Source: Prevotella sp. CAG:1058
GTDB lineage: Bacteria > Bacteroidota > Bacteroidia > Bacteroidales > Bacteroidaceae
Assembly: GCA_000433175.1 (NCBI GenBank)
Contig: HF986623.1
Span: 1 to 37,637, forward strand
Direction of reading: 5' to 3'
Length of the DNA stretch: 37,637 bases
The notes beneath the pieces are model-generated. The model was not told the origin of the DNA. It worked only from the letters and a program-made list of their open reading frames with translations, and made no database searches. Positions 8,710 to 16,777 of this stretch are shown piece after piece (position 1 is the stretch's first letter; every line of letters starts with the position of its first letter). The position numbers were made by a program, and so were the translations under genes.

Positions 8710-10155
8710 TCATTCGTCTGCAACCAAACTCTTGATGAACGTCTTTGTCTTCGACCAGACATTCTTCAACACCTTTCCTTCCTCCTTGTTACCGTCATTT
8801 TCGCCCTCCTGCACATCTGTGCCTGCATCCTTAATCGCAGCTTTCTCGGCCATCTTCCGGCGTTGTTCGGCCTCCGCGTCGCGCAAGGGCTTGTTGACAG
8901 GCTGTACTACGCCCTGCCCCATTTCGCCCTGTTGCGGCTGTTGCTGTTCTACGGGCTTGCCTACCGGACGTGTATTCTCGGTGAACAGGTCAACATTATC
9001 CGGAACCTGTTCTCCGGCACAATTCATCTCGCCTTTCGAGAGCAACGACAGCACGGTGTTCATCATGCCGTTGTGTGCGGTCACTTCAGCATTGCCCGAA
9101 GTAACCGTAGTCCTTACATACTTGGCGATGCGCACTTTATCAATATGCGTGTGGCTGACAAATGCCTTGTCAATGCCCTTCATGTTGGAACCGCCGCCGG
9201 TCAGGATTATTCCGCCCAACAAGCGGTCTACATACTCGGGCGGCACTTGCTCCCATACATTTTCTATAATCTCCAAAAGCCTGGCCTCGACAATCTCGGC
9301 AAACTTGCTCATCTCGATACTGCGGTCGGCATCGATGCGCACCTGCTGGTTCCCTGATTCCTGGTTCTCACCGTTGGCACAGGCATAATCAAGCTTGAGC
9401 CGCTCGGCTGTTGCGTCGTCAACCTGCAACGATGTAATGTCGCGCGTAATGTTGCTGCCGCCGAGAGGGATGACCGACAAGTGGCGCAATATGTTCTTAT
9501 AATATACAGAAACGGTGGTAGTATCGGCACCGAGGTCGACGAGCACGCAGCCTGAACGCTTCTCAGCGTCGGTCAGTACGTTGTCGGCCAAAGCCAGCGG
9601 AGCGAGGAACATATCGGCAATCTGCACTCCTGCCTCGTCAAAACAGTTATTGAGCTTACGGTAGAACGTCTTGCGCCAAAGGATGTTCAGGAAATGGGCC
9701 TCAAGCTTGTTGCATTGTATGCCAACCGGACTTACCTGCAACTGGTTGTCGACCTTGTACTCCTGCGGCACGGCGTCGAGAATCTCCTGATCCTGGTATG
9801 ACATGCCGCGGTTGAAGTCCATCAGCTCGTTGACGATATCCTGCGACACGACAGTATCGCCCGGCAGGTCCTTGACTATAACGTTCTTTATTCCATGAAT
9901 CGACTGTCCGCCGACTCCTACATACACCTGGGCTATCTCCGACTTGAGAGCCGTTGAGAGCTTCTTGACGATGTTGGATATGCACTGCACCGTCTGGTTT
10001 ATGTTGTAAACGCAACCCTTGCGTATGAACGATGACGAATCCTCCTTGACCACGGCGAGCACGGAAATGCTCCCGTCGAGGTTCTTCTTGCCCGCAACGC
10101 CAACCGCTTTTGACGAGCCAAGCTCAATAGCTACGATAAAATCCTTTGCTGCCAT
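8710..10155 (-). CDS. ftsA: Cell division protein FtsA
   Basis: Actin-like ATPase that anchors FtsZ filaments to the inner membrane. The 481-residue product starts MAAKDFIVAIELGSSKAVGV (phosphate 1 loop) and has CVLVDLGADTTTVSVY as phosphate 2 and GGIILTGGGSNMKGI as the adenosine motif. After about residue 390 the chain is low-complexity, rich in Gln, Pro, Glu and Lys, and it ends in an amphipathic helix, VLKNVWSKTKTFIKSLV, the expected membrane-targeting sequence. It is longer than the roughly 420 residues of the E. coli protein because of this linker, as is common in Bacteroidetes. It sits between ftsQ (38-base gap) and ftsZ. Confidence 0.96.
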   Translation of the reverse strand: MAAKDFIVAIELGSSKAVGVAGKKNLDGSISVLAVVKEDSSSFIRKGCVYNINQTVQCISNIVKKLSTALKSEIAQVYVGVGGQSIHGIKNVIVKDLPGDTVVSQDIVNELMDFNRGMSYQDQEILDAVPQEYKVDNQLQVSPVGIQCNKLEAHFLNILWRKTFYRKLNNCFDEAGVQIADMFLAPLALADNVLTDAEKRSGCVLVDLGADTTTVSVYYKNILRHLSVIPLGGSNITRDITSLQVDDATAERLKLDYACANGENQESGNQQVRIDADRSIEMSKFAEIVEARLLEIIENVWEQVPPEYVDRLLGGIILTGGGSNMKGIDKAFVSHTHIDKVRIAKYVRTTVTSGNAEVTAHNGMMNTVLSLLSKGEMNCAGEQVPDNVDLFTENTRPVGKPVEQQQPQQGEMGQGVVQPVNKPLRDAEAEQRRKMAEKAAIKDAGTDVQEGENDGNKEEGKVLKNVWSKTKTFIKSLVADE

Positions 10156-10193
10156 ACGTTTTCTGTATTATTATTCCTTATTTATTGCTCTGT

Positions 10194-10979
10194 CTATTTC
10201 TTTTTACATATAATCTGATTGTCAAACTCAAGGTCTATGCACGAATACTTGTTCCAGCCTGCCTGGCTGAGCCCGTACTTGTAGAATTTCTCAAGCCTGT
10301 CGAGCTTCTGGTCTACGAAAGCGGCTATCAGTTCCTTGCGTTTGTTAATGTATTTTGTCTGCGGCAGACTGCCGAGGTAGACTACATGGTCGCCTACACG
10401 GGGTACCAACTCGACGCCAAGATCCGGCAATATGTTGATTTGCACTATCTGGTTGCGCCAGAATTCGTCTTTCATTATCTCGATGGCAAGCAACGACAGA
10501 TACCGTTGCGCATACCATTCCGATATGTTGCCGGTGGCGATGATAAGGTCGGACGTGTACTTCGAGTTGGGCATTATACCGCCATGGTCGTCAAGATAGT
10601 AGTCGGCGCCACGTGAATTCTTAACCCTTATTATGGGCAACCGCTGCGTTATGCTGACAAAGACGCAGCCGTCCTTGGTCTTGTAACATTGCGCCGTCTT
10701 GACAAAAGGGCTGTCTTTCAGCTTGTCCTCTATGTCGCGCGGATTTATGTCGGCCATGCGTTTCTTGAAAGGGTACAGCCTGTTGCGTTCAAGTATGCGC
10801 TTTATCTCTTCCGCACTGAGAAATCCGTTGGTGCTTTCGTCCTCAACGTTGATTATCACTTTCACGCATAACGGATAAGTCTCTTTCGGGTTGTTGAAAG
10901 AGGTCATGGCCAACATGACGTAAACGGCCAGCACGACACACAGCGTCACGGACAATATCTTCTTCAACCTAAGGGTCAT
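10194..10979 (-). CDS. ftsQ: Cell division protein FtsQ
   Basis: Bitopic inner-membrane divisome protein that links FtsL and other periplasmic parts to FtsZ/FtsA. The 261-residue product has a short cytoplasmic start, one membrane helix at about residues 7-27 (ILSVTLCVVLAVYVMLAMTSF), a POTRA-like section (CVKVIINVEDESTNGFLSAEEI) and the FtsQ domain with RLPIIRVKNSRGADYYLDDHG. The ATG overlaps the murC stop codon by four bases (ATGA), so the two genes are translationally coupled. Identification rests on topology, these motifs and its place between murC and ftsA; FtsQ sequences diverge widely. Confidence 0.92.
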   Translation of the reverse strand: MTLRLKKILSVTLCVVLAVYVMLAMTSFNNPKETYPLCVKVIINVEDESTNGFLSAEEIKRILERNRLYPFKKRMADINPRDIEDKLKDSPFVKTAQCYKTKDGCVFVSITQRLPIIRVKNSRGADYYLDDHGGIMPNSKYTSDLIIATGNISEWYAQRYLSLLAIEIMKDEFWRNQIVQINILPDLGVELVPRVGDHVVYLGSLPQTKYINKRKELIAAFVDQKLDRLEKFYKYGLSQAGWNKYSCIDLEFDNQIICKKK

Positions 10980-12361
10980 CTACCGGTCTTGTTCAAAAGT
11001 ATTTTTTCTATCTCAGGCACATAGTTGTCAAGGTCGCCTGCACCCAATACAACAAGCACCTCAAAGTCGTTTTCGTTCACATACGCAAGGACGTCCTCCT
11101 TATGGATCATCTTTTTCACGACACCCGGAGCCAGATTGTCGTAAATCAGCTTGGATGTCACGCCCGGTATAGGTTCCTCACGCGCCGGATAAATGTCGCA
11201 CAGCACCACCTCGTCAAGCAGACTGAGGCTCTCGGCGAAATCCTTGTAGAAGTCGCGCGTACGGGTGTAAAGGTGCGGCTGGAATATTGCCGTTATCTTC
11301 TTGTCCTTGTACAGTTCGCGTATGCTCATCGCGCTTTGGCGTATTTCCTTGGGATGGTGGGCGTAATCGCTAAGGAACACGAGCTTGTCTGTCTTTATCT
11401 TGAAGTCGAAACGGCGGTCGACTCCGCGGAAAGTCCTCATGCCGTATCTCAGTTCCTCGGCCGTGCAGCCGCTCAACTGCGCCATTGCCATGGCGGCTAT
11501 GCCGTTCTCAATGTTTACCGGCACAGGCTGTCCCAGGTGTATTCCGGCCACGTTCTCGACGGGCGATACAAGGTCGAAGGTTATCTCACCGTTGTCTATC
11601 ACCACGTTCTCGGCGTGGAAGTCGCCCTCGCCGCGGCTGTATTCGTACATGCGCACGCCGTCTTGCAGGCGGGGACGCATCTCGAGTCCCTTGTGTATTA
11701 TGAGCGCACCGCCGGGCTGTATAAGCTCAGTATACTTGGCAAAGCTCTCCAGGTAGGCCTCCTTGGTACCATAGATGTCAAGGTGGTCAGGGTCGGTAGA
11801 GGTTATGACGCTCATCCACGGGCGCAGCCAGTGGAACGAACGGTCGAACTCGTCTGCCTCTATCACGACGTAGTCGCTCTCCTTGCTTAGTATGTAGTTC
11901 GAAGAGTAGTTCTTCGTTATGCCGCCGAGGAAGGCGTTGCAGTCGACGTGGCTCTGGTGCAATATGTGGGCGCACATGGCCGACGTGGTGGTCTTGCCGT
12001 GCGTGCCTGCAACGCAAAGGCCCTTGTGGCTGCGGGTAAGCATGCCCAGCACCTGTGCCCTCTTCTCCACGTCGAAGCCTTTTTCCCTGAAGTTCACCAG
12101 TTCCTTGTGGTCGGCGGGAATGGCCGGCGTATATATGACGAGCGTCGACTCGCGGTTGCGGCAGGCATGTGGTATTTCGTCGACGTTCTCGTCATAATGT
12201 ATCAACATGCCTTCGCGTTCAAGTTGTTCGGTAAGGGCAGAGGGTGTCTTGTCGTATCCTGCGACAACCACGCCCTTATGAAGGAAGTAGCGGGCTATGG
12301 CGCTCATGCCTATGCCGCCCGCTCCTACGAAATATACGGATTTTATGTCTTTTAGTTCCAT
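10976..12361 (-). CDS. murC: UDP-N-acetylmuramate--L-alanine ligase
   Basis: Cytosolic Mur ligase that adds L-alanine to UDP-MurNAc with ATP, the first step of the stem peptide. The 461-residue length is typical. The N-terminal Rossmann part has FVGAGGIGMSAIARY near residue 12, the ATP loop GTHGKTTT is at residues 119-126, and the central domain carries EADEFDRSF and DPDHLDIY. The C-terminal domain has DYAHHPKEI and FQPHLYTRTRDF, both diagnostic for MurC against other Mur ligases. It follows murG by 102 bases and overlaps ftsQ by four. Confidence 0.97.
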   Translation of the reverse strand: MELKDIKSVYFVGAGGIGMSAIARYFLHKGVVVAGYDKTPSALTEQLEREGMLIHYDENVDEIPHACRNRESTLVIYTPAIPADHKELVNFREKGFDVEKRAQVLGMLTRSHKGLCVAGTHGKTTTSAMCAHILHQSHVDCNAFLGGITKNYSSNYILSKESDYVVIEADEFDRSFHWLRPWMSVITSTDPDHLDIYGTKEAYLESFAKYTELIQPGGALIIHKGLEMRPRLQDGVRMYEYSRGEGDFHAENVVIDNGEITFDLVSPVENVAGIHLGQPVPVNIENGIAAMAMAQLSGCTAEELRYGMRTFRGVDRRFDFKIKTDKLVFLSDYAHHPKEIRQSAMSIRELYKDKKITAIFQPHLYTRTRDFYKDFAESLSLLDEVVLCDIYPAREEPIPGVTSKLIYDNLAPGVVKKMIHKEDVLAYVNENDFEVLVVLGAGDLDNYVPEIEKILLNKTGR

Positions 12362-12463
12362 TGTCTTTGTTTAATAGCCAGGTGGACTTCCATTCCGCCT
12401 GCTTCATGTGCCTGCGCCACATTGTGGCTCGGCCGTACACGGCAGGTCTGCCGTGCCATATTC

Positions 12464-13585
12464 TCACTTCTTGGCTTTTTCCCTGGCAAGCCTTACCACC
12501 TCGTCGGCAATGACGTCTGCCGAGTCGGGCAGTCCGAGCTTCCTTATGTTGACGGCGAGGCTGCCCAGTCGCGCGTCGTCCTTAACAGTCTTGAGCGCCA
12601 AGCCTATAACCTGTGCGGGTGCGTCGGCGTCACTGACGTAGAGTGCCGCATCCTTGTCGACCAGCGCCATGGCGTTCTTTGTCTGGTGGTCTTCGGCCAC
12701 GTTGGGCGAAGGAACGAGTATCACGGGCTTGCCTATCAGGCAGAACTCGGATATGCTGCTTGCACCTGCGCGGCTGATTACGAGGTCGGCCGCCTTGTAG
12801 GCTGCGCCCATGTCGCTGATGAAGTCCATGACCTTCAGCATGGGCAGGTCGGTGCGTCCCTTCAGCTGTTCGTTGATTGAGGCGTTATAGTACTTGCCCG
12901 TCTGCCAGATGAACTGCACGCCGGAGTCCCTGATGTCGTCCAAATGGGCCAGCACGCTCTCGTTCATCGTCCTTGCTCCGAGGCTTCCGCCTACTATGAG
13001 CACGGTTTTCTTGCCTTCGTCGAGACCGAACGTGCGCAGGGCCTCGGCCTTGGTCATATTGTTTTCGAGCAAAGCCTGTCGCACAGGGTTGCCCGTCTTG
13101 ATTATCTTGTCAGCCGGAAAGAACCGCTCCATGCCGTCGTAGGCAACGCAGATGCGGTCAACCTTCTTGGCGAGTATCTTGTTCGTCACGCCGGCGTACG
13201 AGTTCTGCTCCTGTATCAGGCAGGGTATGCCGTGCTTGGCACACTCGTTCAGCGTAGGACCGCTGGCGTATCCGCCCACTCCCACGGCCGCCATCGGCCT
13301 GAACTTGCGTATCACGTCCCTTGCCATGCGCTGGCTTTTCCAGATTTTGAAGAGCACGGACACGTTTTTCAACATGTTCTTACGGTCGAAACCGCATATC
13401 GGCAGGCCTACAATCTTGTAGCCGGCAGCCGGTACGCGCTGCATCTCCATGCGCCCCAGGGCGCCTACAAAGAGAATCTCCGCGTCAGGATATTTGGCGC
13501 GTATGGCGTTGGCTATCGACACGGCAGGAAAGATATGCCCGCCGGTACCGCCGCCGCTGATGATTATCCTTAGTTTCTCGTCCAT
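12464..13585 (-). CDS. murG: UDP-GlcNAc:undecaprenyl-PP-MurNAc-pentapeptide GlcNAc transferase
   Basis: Membrane-associated GT28 glycosyltransferase that turns lipid I into lipid II on the inner face of the membrane. The 373-residue product starts MDEKLRIIISGGGTGGHIFP with the N-terminal glycine loop, has GGYASGP near residue 95, LIVGGSLGAR and the donor-site ISRAGASSISE and GKPVILVPSPN in the C-terminal domain. The frame is open up to a TTG at 13612, but that codon overlaps the promoter -7 box (13610-13617), so the ATG at 13585 is chosen. It is the first gene of the minus-strand dcw half. In the usual Bacteroidales order it follows ftsW, which here is 22 kb away on the other strand. Confidence 0.96.
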   Translation of the reverse strand: MDEKLRIIISGGGTGGHIFPAVSIANAIRAKYPDAEILFVGALGRMEMQRVPAAGYKIVGLPICGFDRKNMLKNVSVLFKIWKSQRMARDVIRKFRPMAAVGVGGYASGPTLNECAKHGIPCLIQEQNSYAGVTNKILAKKVDRICVAYDGMERFFPADKIIKTGNPVRQALLENNMTKAEALRTFGLDEGKKTVLIVGGSLGARTMNESVLAHLDDIRDSGVQFIWQTGKYYNASINEQLKGRTDLPMLKVMDFISDMGAAYKAADLVISRAGASSISEFCLIGKPVILVPSPNVAEDHQTKNAMALVDKDAALYVSDADAPAQVIGLALKTVKDDARLGSLAVNIRKLGLPDSADVIADEVVRLAREKAKK

Positions 13586-13609
13586 AAAACCTCGTACCTT
13601 ATTATTCGG

Positions 13610-13641
13610 CAAAAGTAATCAAATTTTTTCTTTTACTGCAA
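13610..13641 (-). promoter_or_regulatory. Promoter of murG and the downstream dcw half
   Basis: On the minus strand, TTG at 13641-13639 and TACTTTTG at 13617-13610 are separated by 21 bp, a good Bacteroidetes -33/-7 pair. Transcription would start near 13603, 18 bases before the murG ATG. Confidence 0.7.
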
Positions 13642-13649
13642 TTTTGAAC

Positions 13650-14050
13650 GATATTTTTCCGGCTTGCCGGCAAAATATACTTTGTCGTGCGGCAGCGCCG
13701 TATGCAACAGGCTTGCGCCGTACACAGCCATGCCGCAACCCGGACAACTGAATAAGTAATTAGCACATTGTCATACAAACGCACATACATGATTACAAAC
13801 TGTCAAAGCCATACGCCTGACTGCCGGCATTACAGGCATGAAACAAGAAGCGTAAAGCCATCGCCACGGCGTGCAATCGGCCAAAGAGAAGGACTTGACG
13901 GAAAGCAAAGAGCATTGCAGTATACGGCAACCGGGGGGCCTGCCCCACCTTGCACGGCTGACGGCATGGCTCGTACAAGACGCGGAGGAGTAGCGGCAGG
14001 GACGCGTCGTAATACCCTATTCGTAAGTTACTGATAATCAATACATTTAC
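13650..14050. other. Noncoding stretch upstream of murG
   Basis: About 400 bases between the murG promoter and repeat array B. Short open frames exist on both strands (13768-14034 plus, 13793-14041 minus), but their products are low-complexity, Arg/Pro- or Leu-rich, and match nothing I recognise. No RNA gene was seen. This is one side of the point at which the dcw cluster is broken. Confidence 0.5.
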
Positions 14051-14138
14051 AAAAGACCATCTTTTGCCTTGTAAAAGGTTACCTTTTGCAGGGCGAAAGG
14101 TAACCTTTCAGCGTGTGAAAGGCCGCCTTTTGGAAAGC
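14051..14138 (+). repeat. 22-bp palindromic tandem repeat, array B (4 units)
   Basis: Units of exactly 22 bases begin at 14051, 14073, 14095 and 14117. Cores are AAAAGACCATCTTTT, AAAAGGTTACCTTTT, GAAAGGTAACCTTTC and GAAAGGCCGCCTTTT. Units 2 and 3 are perfect 7-bp inverted repeats about one central base, although unit 3 differs from unit 2 at both outer ends. The array lies between murG and the envC-like gene, in the same orientation as the other three arrays. Confidence 0.92.
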
Positions 14139-14169
14139 CGTTGCCCACAAGACGGGCCGCGACGGGCAA

Positions 14170-14204
14170 AAAGAAAGTGCGGACGCACTGGTGTGTCCGC
14201 ACTT
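14170..14204 (-). terminator. Terminator of the dut-to-envC operon
   Basis: Arms 14175-14184 and 14195-14204 form a perfect 10-bp GC-rich stem; on the minus strand it is followed by ttctttttg. It lies about 100 bases beyond the envC-like stop codon. Confidence 0.8.
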
Positions 14205-14300
14205 CATATACTTACAGCCTACATACAAGGCACGATTTATCAGCCTTTCATTATGACAGTATTACAGGCTTTACGCTTTCATTTTGTCGCCAGGGTAATA

Positions 14301-15881
14301 TCACCTGCCGAGCCATCTTTCGGGGTTAAGCGCAGCCTTCATGTTCCTTAGCTGGAACTGCAAAGTGTTGTCCGAGCCTACGGAGCCGAGCCTCTGGCCC
14401 GTACTTACCTTCTGTCCCTTGTGCACGCTCACCGACCCGAGGTTGCAATACACCGAAATGTAACTGCCGTGGCGCACCATGACAACCATCGTTCCGGCAA
14501 GGTTGCTAACGGCGCTCACCTCTCCGTCGAACACCGAACGCACGGCTGCACCGGGCTGTCCGAGTATGCTGATGCCGTTGCTGTTAAGCCTTACGTTGCT
14601 AAGGCCCGGCACGTTATATTGTCCGAAATGGGTTATAATCTTGTACGAGCCGGCTATCGGCATGGGCAGACGGCCGCGGTTGCGCTCGAAACTGCCGTTC
14701 AGCTTGCGGTCGTGCGTGTCAAGTTCGGCTGCAGCGGTTGCGCTACGCTTTGCCTTTGCCAGCTCCCTGTCGTTGCGTTCCTTGTCCACCGACGCCTTAC
14801 GCTCGGCCGCTATACGGTCTGCCTTAGCGGCGTCAGCCTTACGCTTGGCTTCAGCCTGTTCGGCTTCGCTCTTGTTGGCAGCCTCGCGGGCTTGTTCGGC
14901 CATCTGGCGTTCACGTTCCTTGGCCGCCTCGATGCGTCGTCGGTTTTCCTCCGCGCGGGCGGCAGCTTCGGCCTGCTTGCGCTTCAGTTCCTCGGCCTTG
15001 CGCTTCGCCTCGGCGGCAGCCTGGGCCTTCCTGCGCGCTTCAGCTTCAGCACGAGCCTTGGCCCGGGCCATCTCTTCAGCCACGAGACGGTCTATCCTAG
15101 CGTTAAGCTCGGCGTCCTTCTTGCGCTGTTCGGCTATCACGCTCTCTATCGTCTTCTGCTGGCGCTGCAGCGAGCTTACCATCTTTTTCTGCTCGTCCTG
15201 CTTGTTCTGCAATGCAGCTTTCTCCTGCTGGCCCTTGCTCAACAGCACGTTTTTCTGTCCGCGTACACGTTGCAGTTCCTTCCGCTTGGCTTCTATCTGG
15301 CTCTGTTTGGCCTTGACCATCTCGCCCTGCGACCGCTGGAAGGCGGCGTATTCGCGCACGAAACGCAGACGGCGGTACATCTGTGCGAAGTTTTTCGCAC
15401 TGAATATGAACATCAGCTTGTCCTGCACCGTGCGTCTCGAAGCAAGGTAACGCATAGACTTCACATACTTGGCCTTGCGCTCGTCGAGCTGTTTCTCAAG
15501 GGTCGAGAGCTGGTTTTCCAGCATGCTTATGTTGCCGTCTATATGTGTTATCTCGCCCTGTATTGTGTCTATGGCCTTCTGGTGCTTGTCAATCTCGGAG
15601 CTGAGCGTCATCAAGTCGCCCAGCCTCTTTTTCACGTCAGCCTTGTTGGCACGCAGGAGACGCTCCTGCTGCTTTATCTTGCGCTGCACTCCGGCACGCT
15701 GGTTGCGCAGGCCTTTGATTGAATTGTTTGAGTAGCTGGCAGTGTTCTTTTTCTTCGATGTCGTGCGTTTTTTCGTCACACGCGTAGTCTTGGCCTTCTT
15801 CTTGGTGTTTTGCCTGCTTGACTGGGCAAACACGGGGAAGGCCGTGACGAAAGCCATTAACAATATTAAGAGTCGTTTCAT
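14301..15881 (-). CDS. EnvC-like murein hydrolase activator (degenerate M23)
   Basis: Periplasmic coiled-coil protein with a LytM/M23-like C-terminal domain, most likely an activator of cell-separation amidases as EnvC is in E. coli. The 526-residue product has a signal peptide (MKRLLILLMAFVTAFPVFAQ), a Lys/Arg/Ser/Thr-rich stretch to about 50, long coiled coils from about 55 to 250, and a very Ala/Glu/Lys/Arg-rich helix to about 380. The last ~120 residues form the LytM domain. Active M23 enzymes need HxxxD and HxH. Here the first site reads LNSNGISI and the last reads LQFQLR, so the zinc ligands are missing and the domain should be catalytically dead. The ATG overlaps the stop of the DUF4292 gene by one base (TAATG), and a terminator follows, making it the last gene of a four-gene operon. 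Confidence 0.88.
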   Translation of the reverse strand: MKRLLILLMAFVTAFPVFAQSSRQNTKKKAKTTRVTKKRTTSKKKNTASYSNNSIKGLRNQRAGVQRKIKQQERLLRANKADVKKRLGDLMTLSSEIDKHQKAIDTIQGEITHIDGNISMLENQLSTLEKQLDERKAKYVKSMRYLASRRTVQDKLMFIFSAKNFAQMYRRLRFVREYAAFQRSQGEMVKAKQSQIEAKRKELQRVRGQKNVLLSKGQQEKAALQNKQDEQKKMVSSLQRQQKTIESVIAEQRKKDAELNARIDRLVAEEMARAKARAEAEARRKAQAAAEAKRKAEELKRKQAEAAARAEENRRRIEAAKERERQMAEQAREAANKSEAEQAEAKRKADAAKADRIAAERKASVDKERNDRELAKAKRSATAAAELDTHDRKLNGSFERNRGRLPMPIAGSYKIITHFGQYNVPGLSNVRLNSNGISILGQPGAAVRSVFDGEVSAVSNLAGTMVVMVRHGSYISVYCNLGSVSVHKGQKVSTGQRLGSVGSDNTLQFQLRNMKAALNPERWLGR

Positions 15882-16777
15882 TACAGTTTCAGAAGTCTGT
15901 TTATTACGTCTTCCACACTTACTTGTTTGTATTTGCCCGAAACCGAGGTATAAGTTTCCCAGTCGCTGTCGGTGTCAAGTTTGTCCAATACTATGTTTAC
16001 AGAAACGTTGCCGGCTTTTTTAATGTCGGCACTCTGAACCGTCAGGGTTATGTCGGTCGGGAATTTCTTTGCCATGAAAGACTTGAACGAACCGTAACTG
16101 CATTTCACCGACGTCCTGCCGGCAGCCTTGCCGGTGTACGTCATGTCAACTGATGTAATCAGTCCGTTTGTCTTTCCTGCGCTCCATAAATAGTCCATTT
16201 CACCGTGTTTCAGGGCTACTGTATTATAGGCTGAAGCCGTATTGCCCTTCACAGTGAACAGCTTTAGGGAAGCATCGTCCACGGCTTGTCGTCCAGGAAT
16301 GAAAAGCTTGTTCCAGAACAGTGCCTGGACGGCGTAAAAGTCAAGTCCGTTGTTGCGCAGGAAGCCTACATCGGCATATTTTACTTTAATGTACTGCTTG
16401 TTCATACGGTCCATTACAAGCACATAGTCGCGGGTGAACTCAAGGCGTCCCACCTCCATAAGACCGAAAGCCGTAAGCTGTATGCGCACCACCTCGTTCT
16501 TCTTCATCTTCAACGAGCCTGACACAGACAGGTCTTTCTGTCCTTGTTTGAGGGTAAACTTGATTTTTGCCGATATGGCGCCAGCGTCTACTTGGTTGAC
16601 ATGAACCTTACGGACGAAGCTTTCCGCGTCAGCCACTTCATCACCGTGCTTGGCTACAATGCCGCCCGACGGCGATGTTGCATCCACCGCAGCCTTCTTC
16701 GTTCCACACGAAACGACGGCCAGCGACGCGGCAAAAAATATTATCTTATAAAACCAGCGATTGCTATTTTTCCACAT
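15881..16777 (-). CDS. DUF4292 lipoprotein
   Basis: Predicted lipoprotein of 298 residues with a signal peptide and lipobox ending at Cys24 (AVVSC). The rest matches what I know of the Bacteroidetes family DUF4292: AKIKFTLKQGQKDLSVSGSLKMKKNEVVRIQLTAF type segments, a following YVLVMDRMNKQYIKVKYADV and a C-terminal strand-rich part. The alternating strands and short-chain carrier look recall LolA/LolB-like folds, but that is inference. It overlaps the upstream TPR gene by 14 bases and the downstream envC-like gene by one, so all are translated from one message. The conserved dut-TPR-DUF4292-envC order suggests an envelope role; no direct function is known to me. Confidence 0.85.
   Translation of the reverse strand: MWKNSNRWFYKIIFFAASLAVVSCGTKKAAVDATSPSGGIVAKHGDEVADAESFVRKVHVNQVDAGAISAKIKFTLKQGQKDLSVSGSLKMKKNEVVRIQLTAFGLMEVGRLEFTRDYVLVMDRMNKQYIKVKYADVGFLRNNGLDFYAVQALFWNKLFIPGRQAVDDASLKLFTVKGNTASAYNTVALKHGEMDYLWSAGKTNGLITSVDMTYTGKAAGRTSVKCSYGSFKSFMAKKFPTDITLTVQSADIKKAGNVSVNIVLDKLDTDSDWETYTSVSGKYKQVSVEDVINRLLKL

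Noticed and set aside
12438..12455. Hairpin in the murG-murC gap as terminator or attenuator
   Set aside because: Only a 7-bp stem without T-run; too weak to call in a gap inside an operon.
13768..14041. Small open frames (88 codons plus, 82 codons minus) upstream of murG
   Set aside because: They overlap each other, have odd compositions and resemble nothing known; noncoding DNA is more likely.
14421..15722. 433-codon plus-strand open frame over the envC-like gene
   Set aside because: It is antisense to the Ala/Glu/Lys/Arg-rich coiled coil, which yields Leu-rich shadow protein by reverse complement; no start signal or family match.
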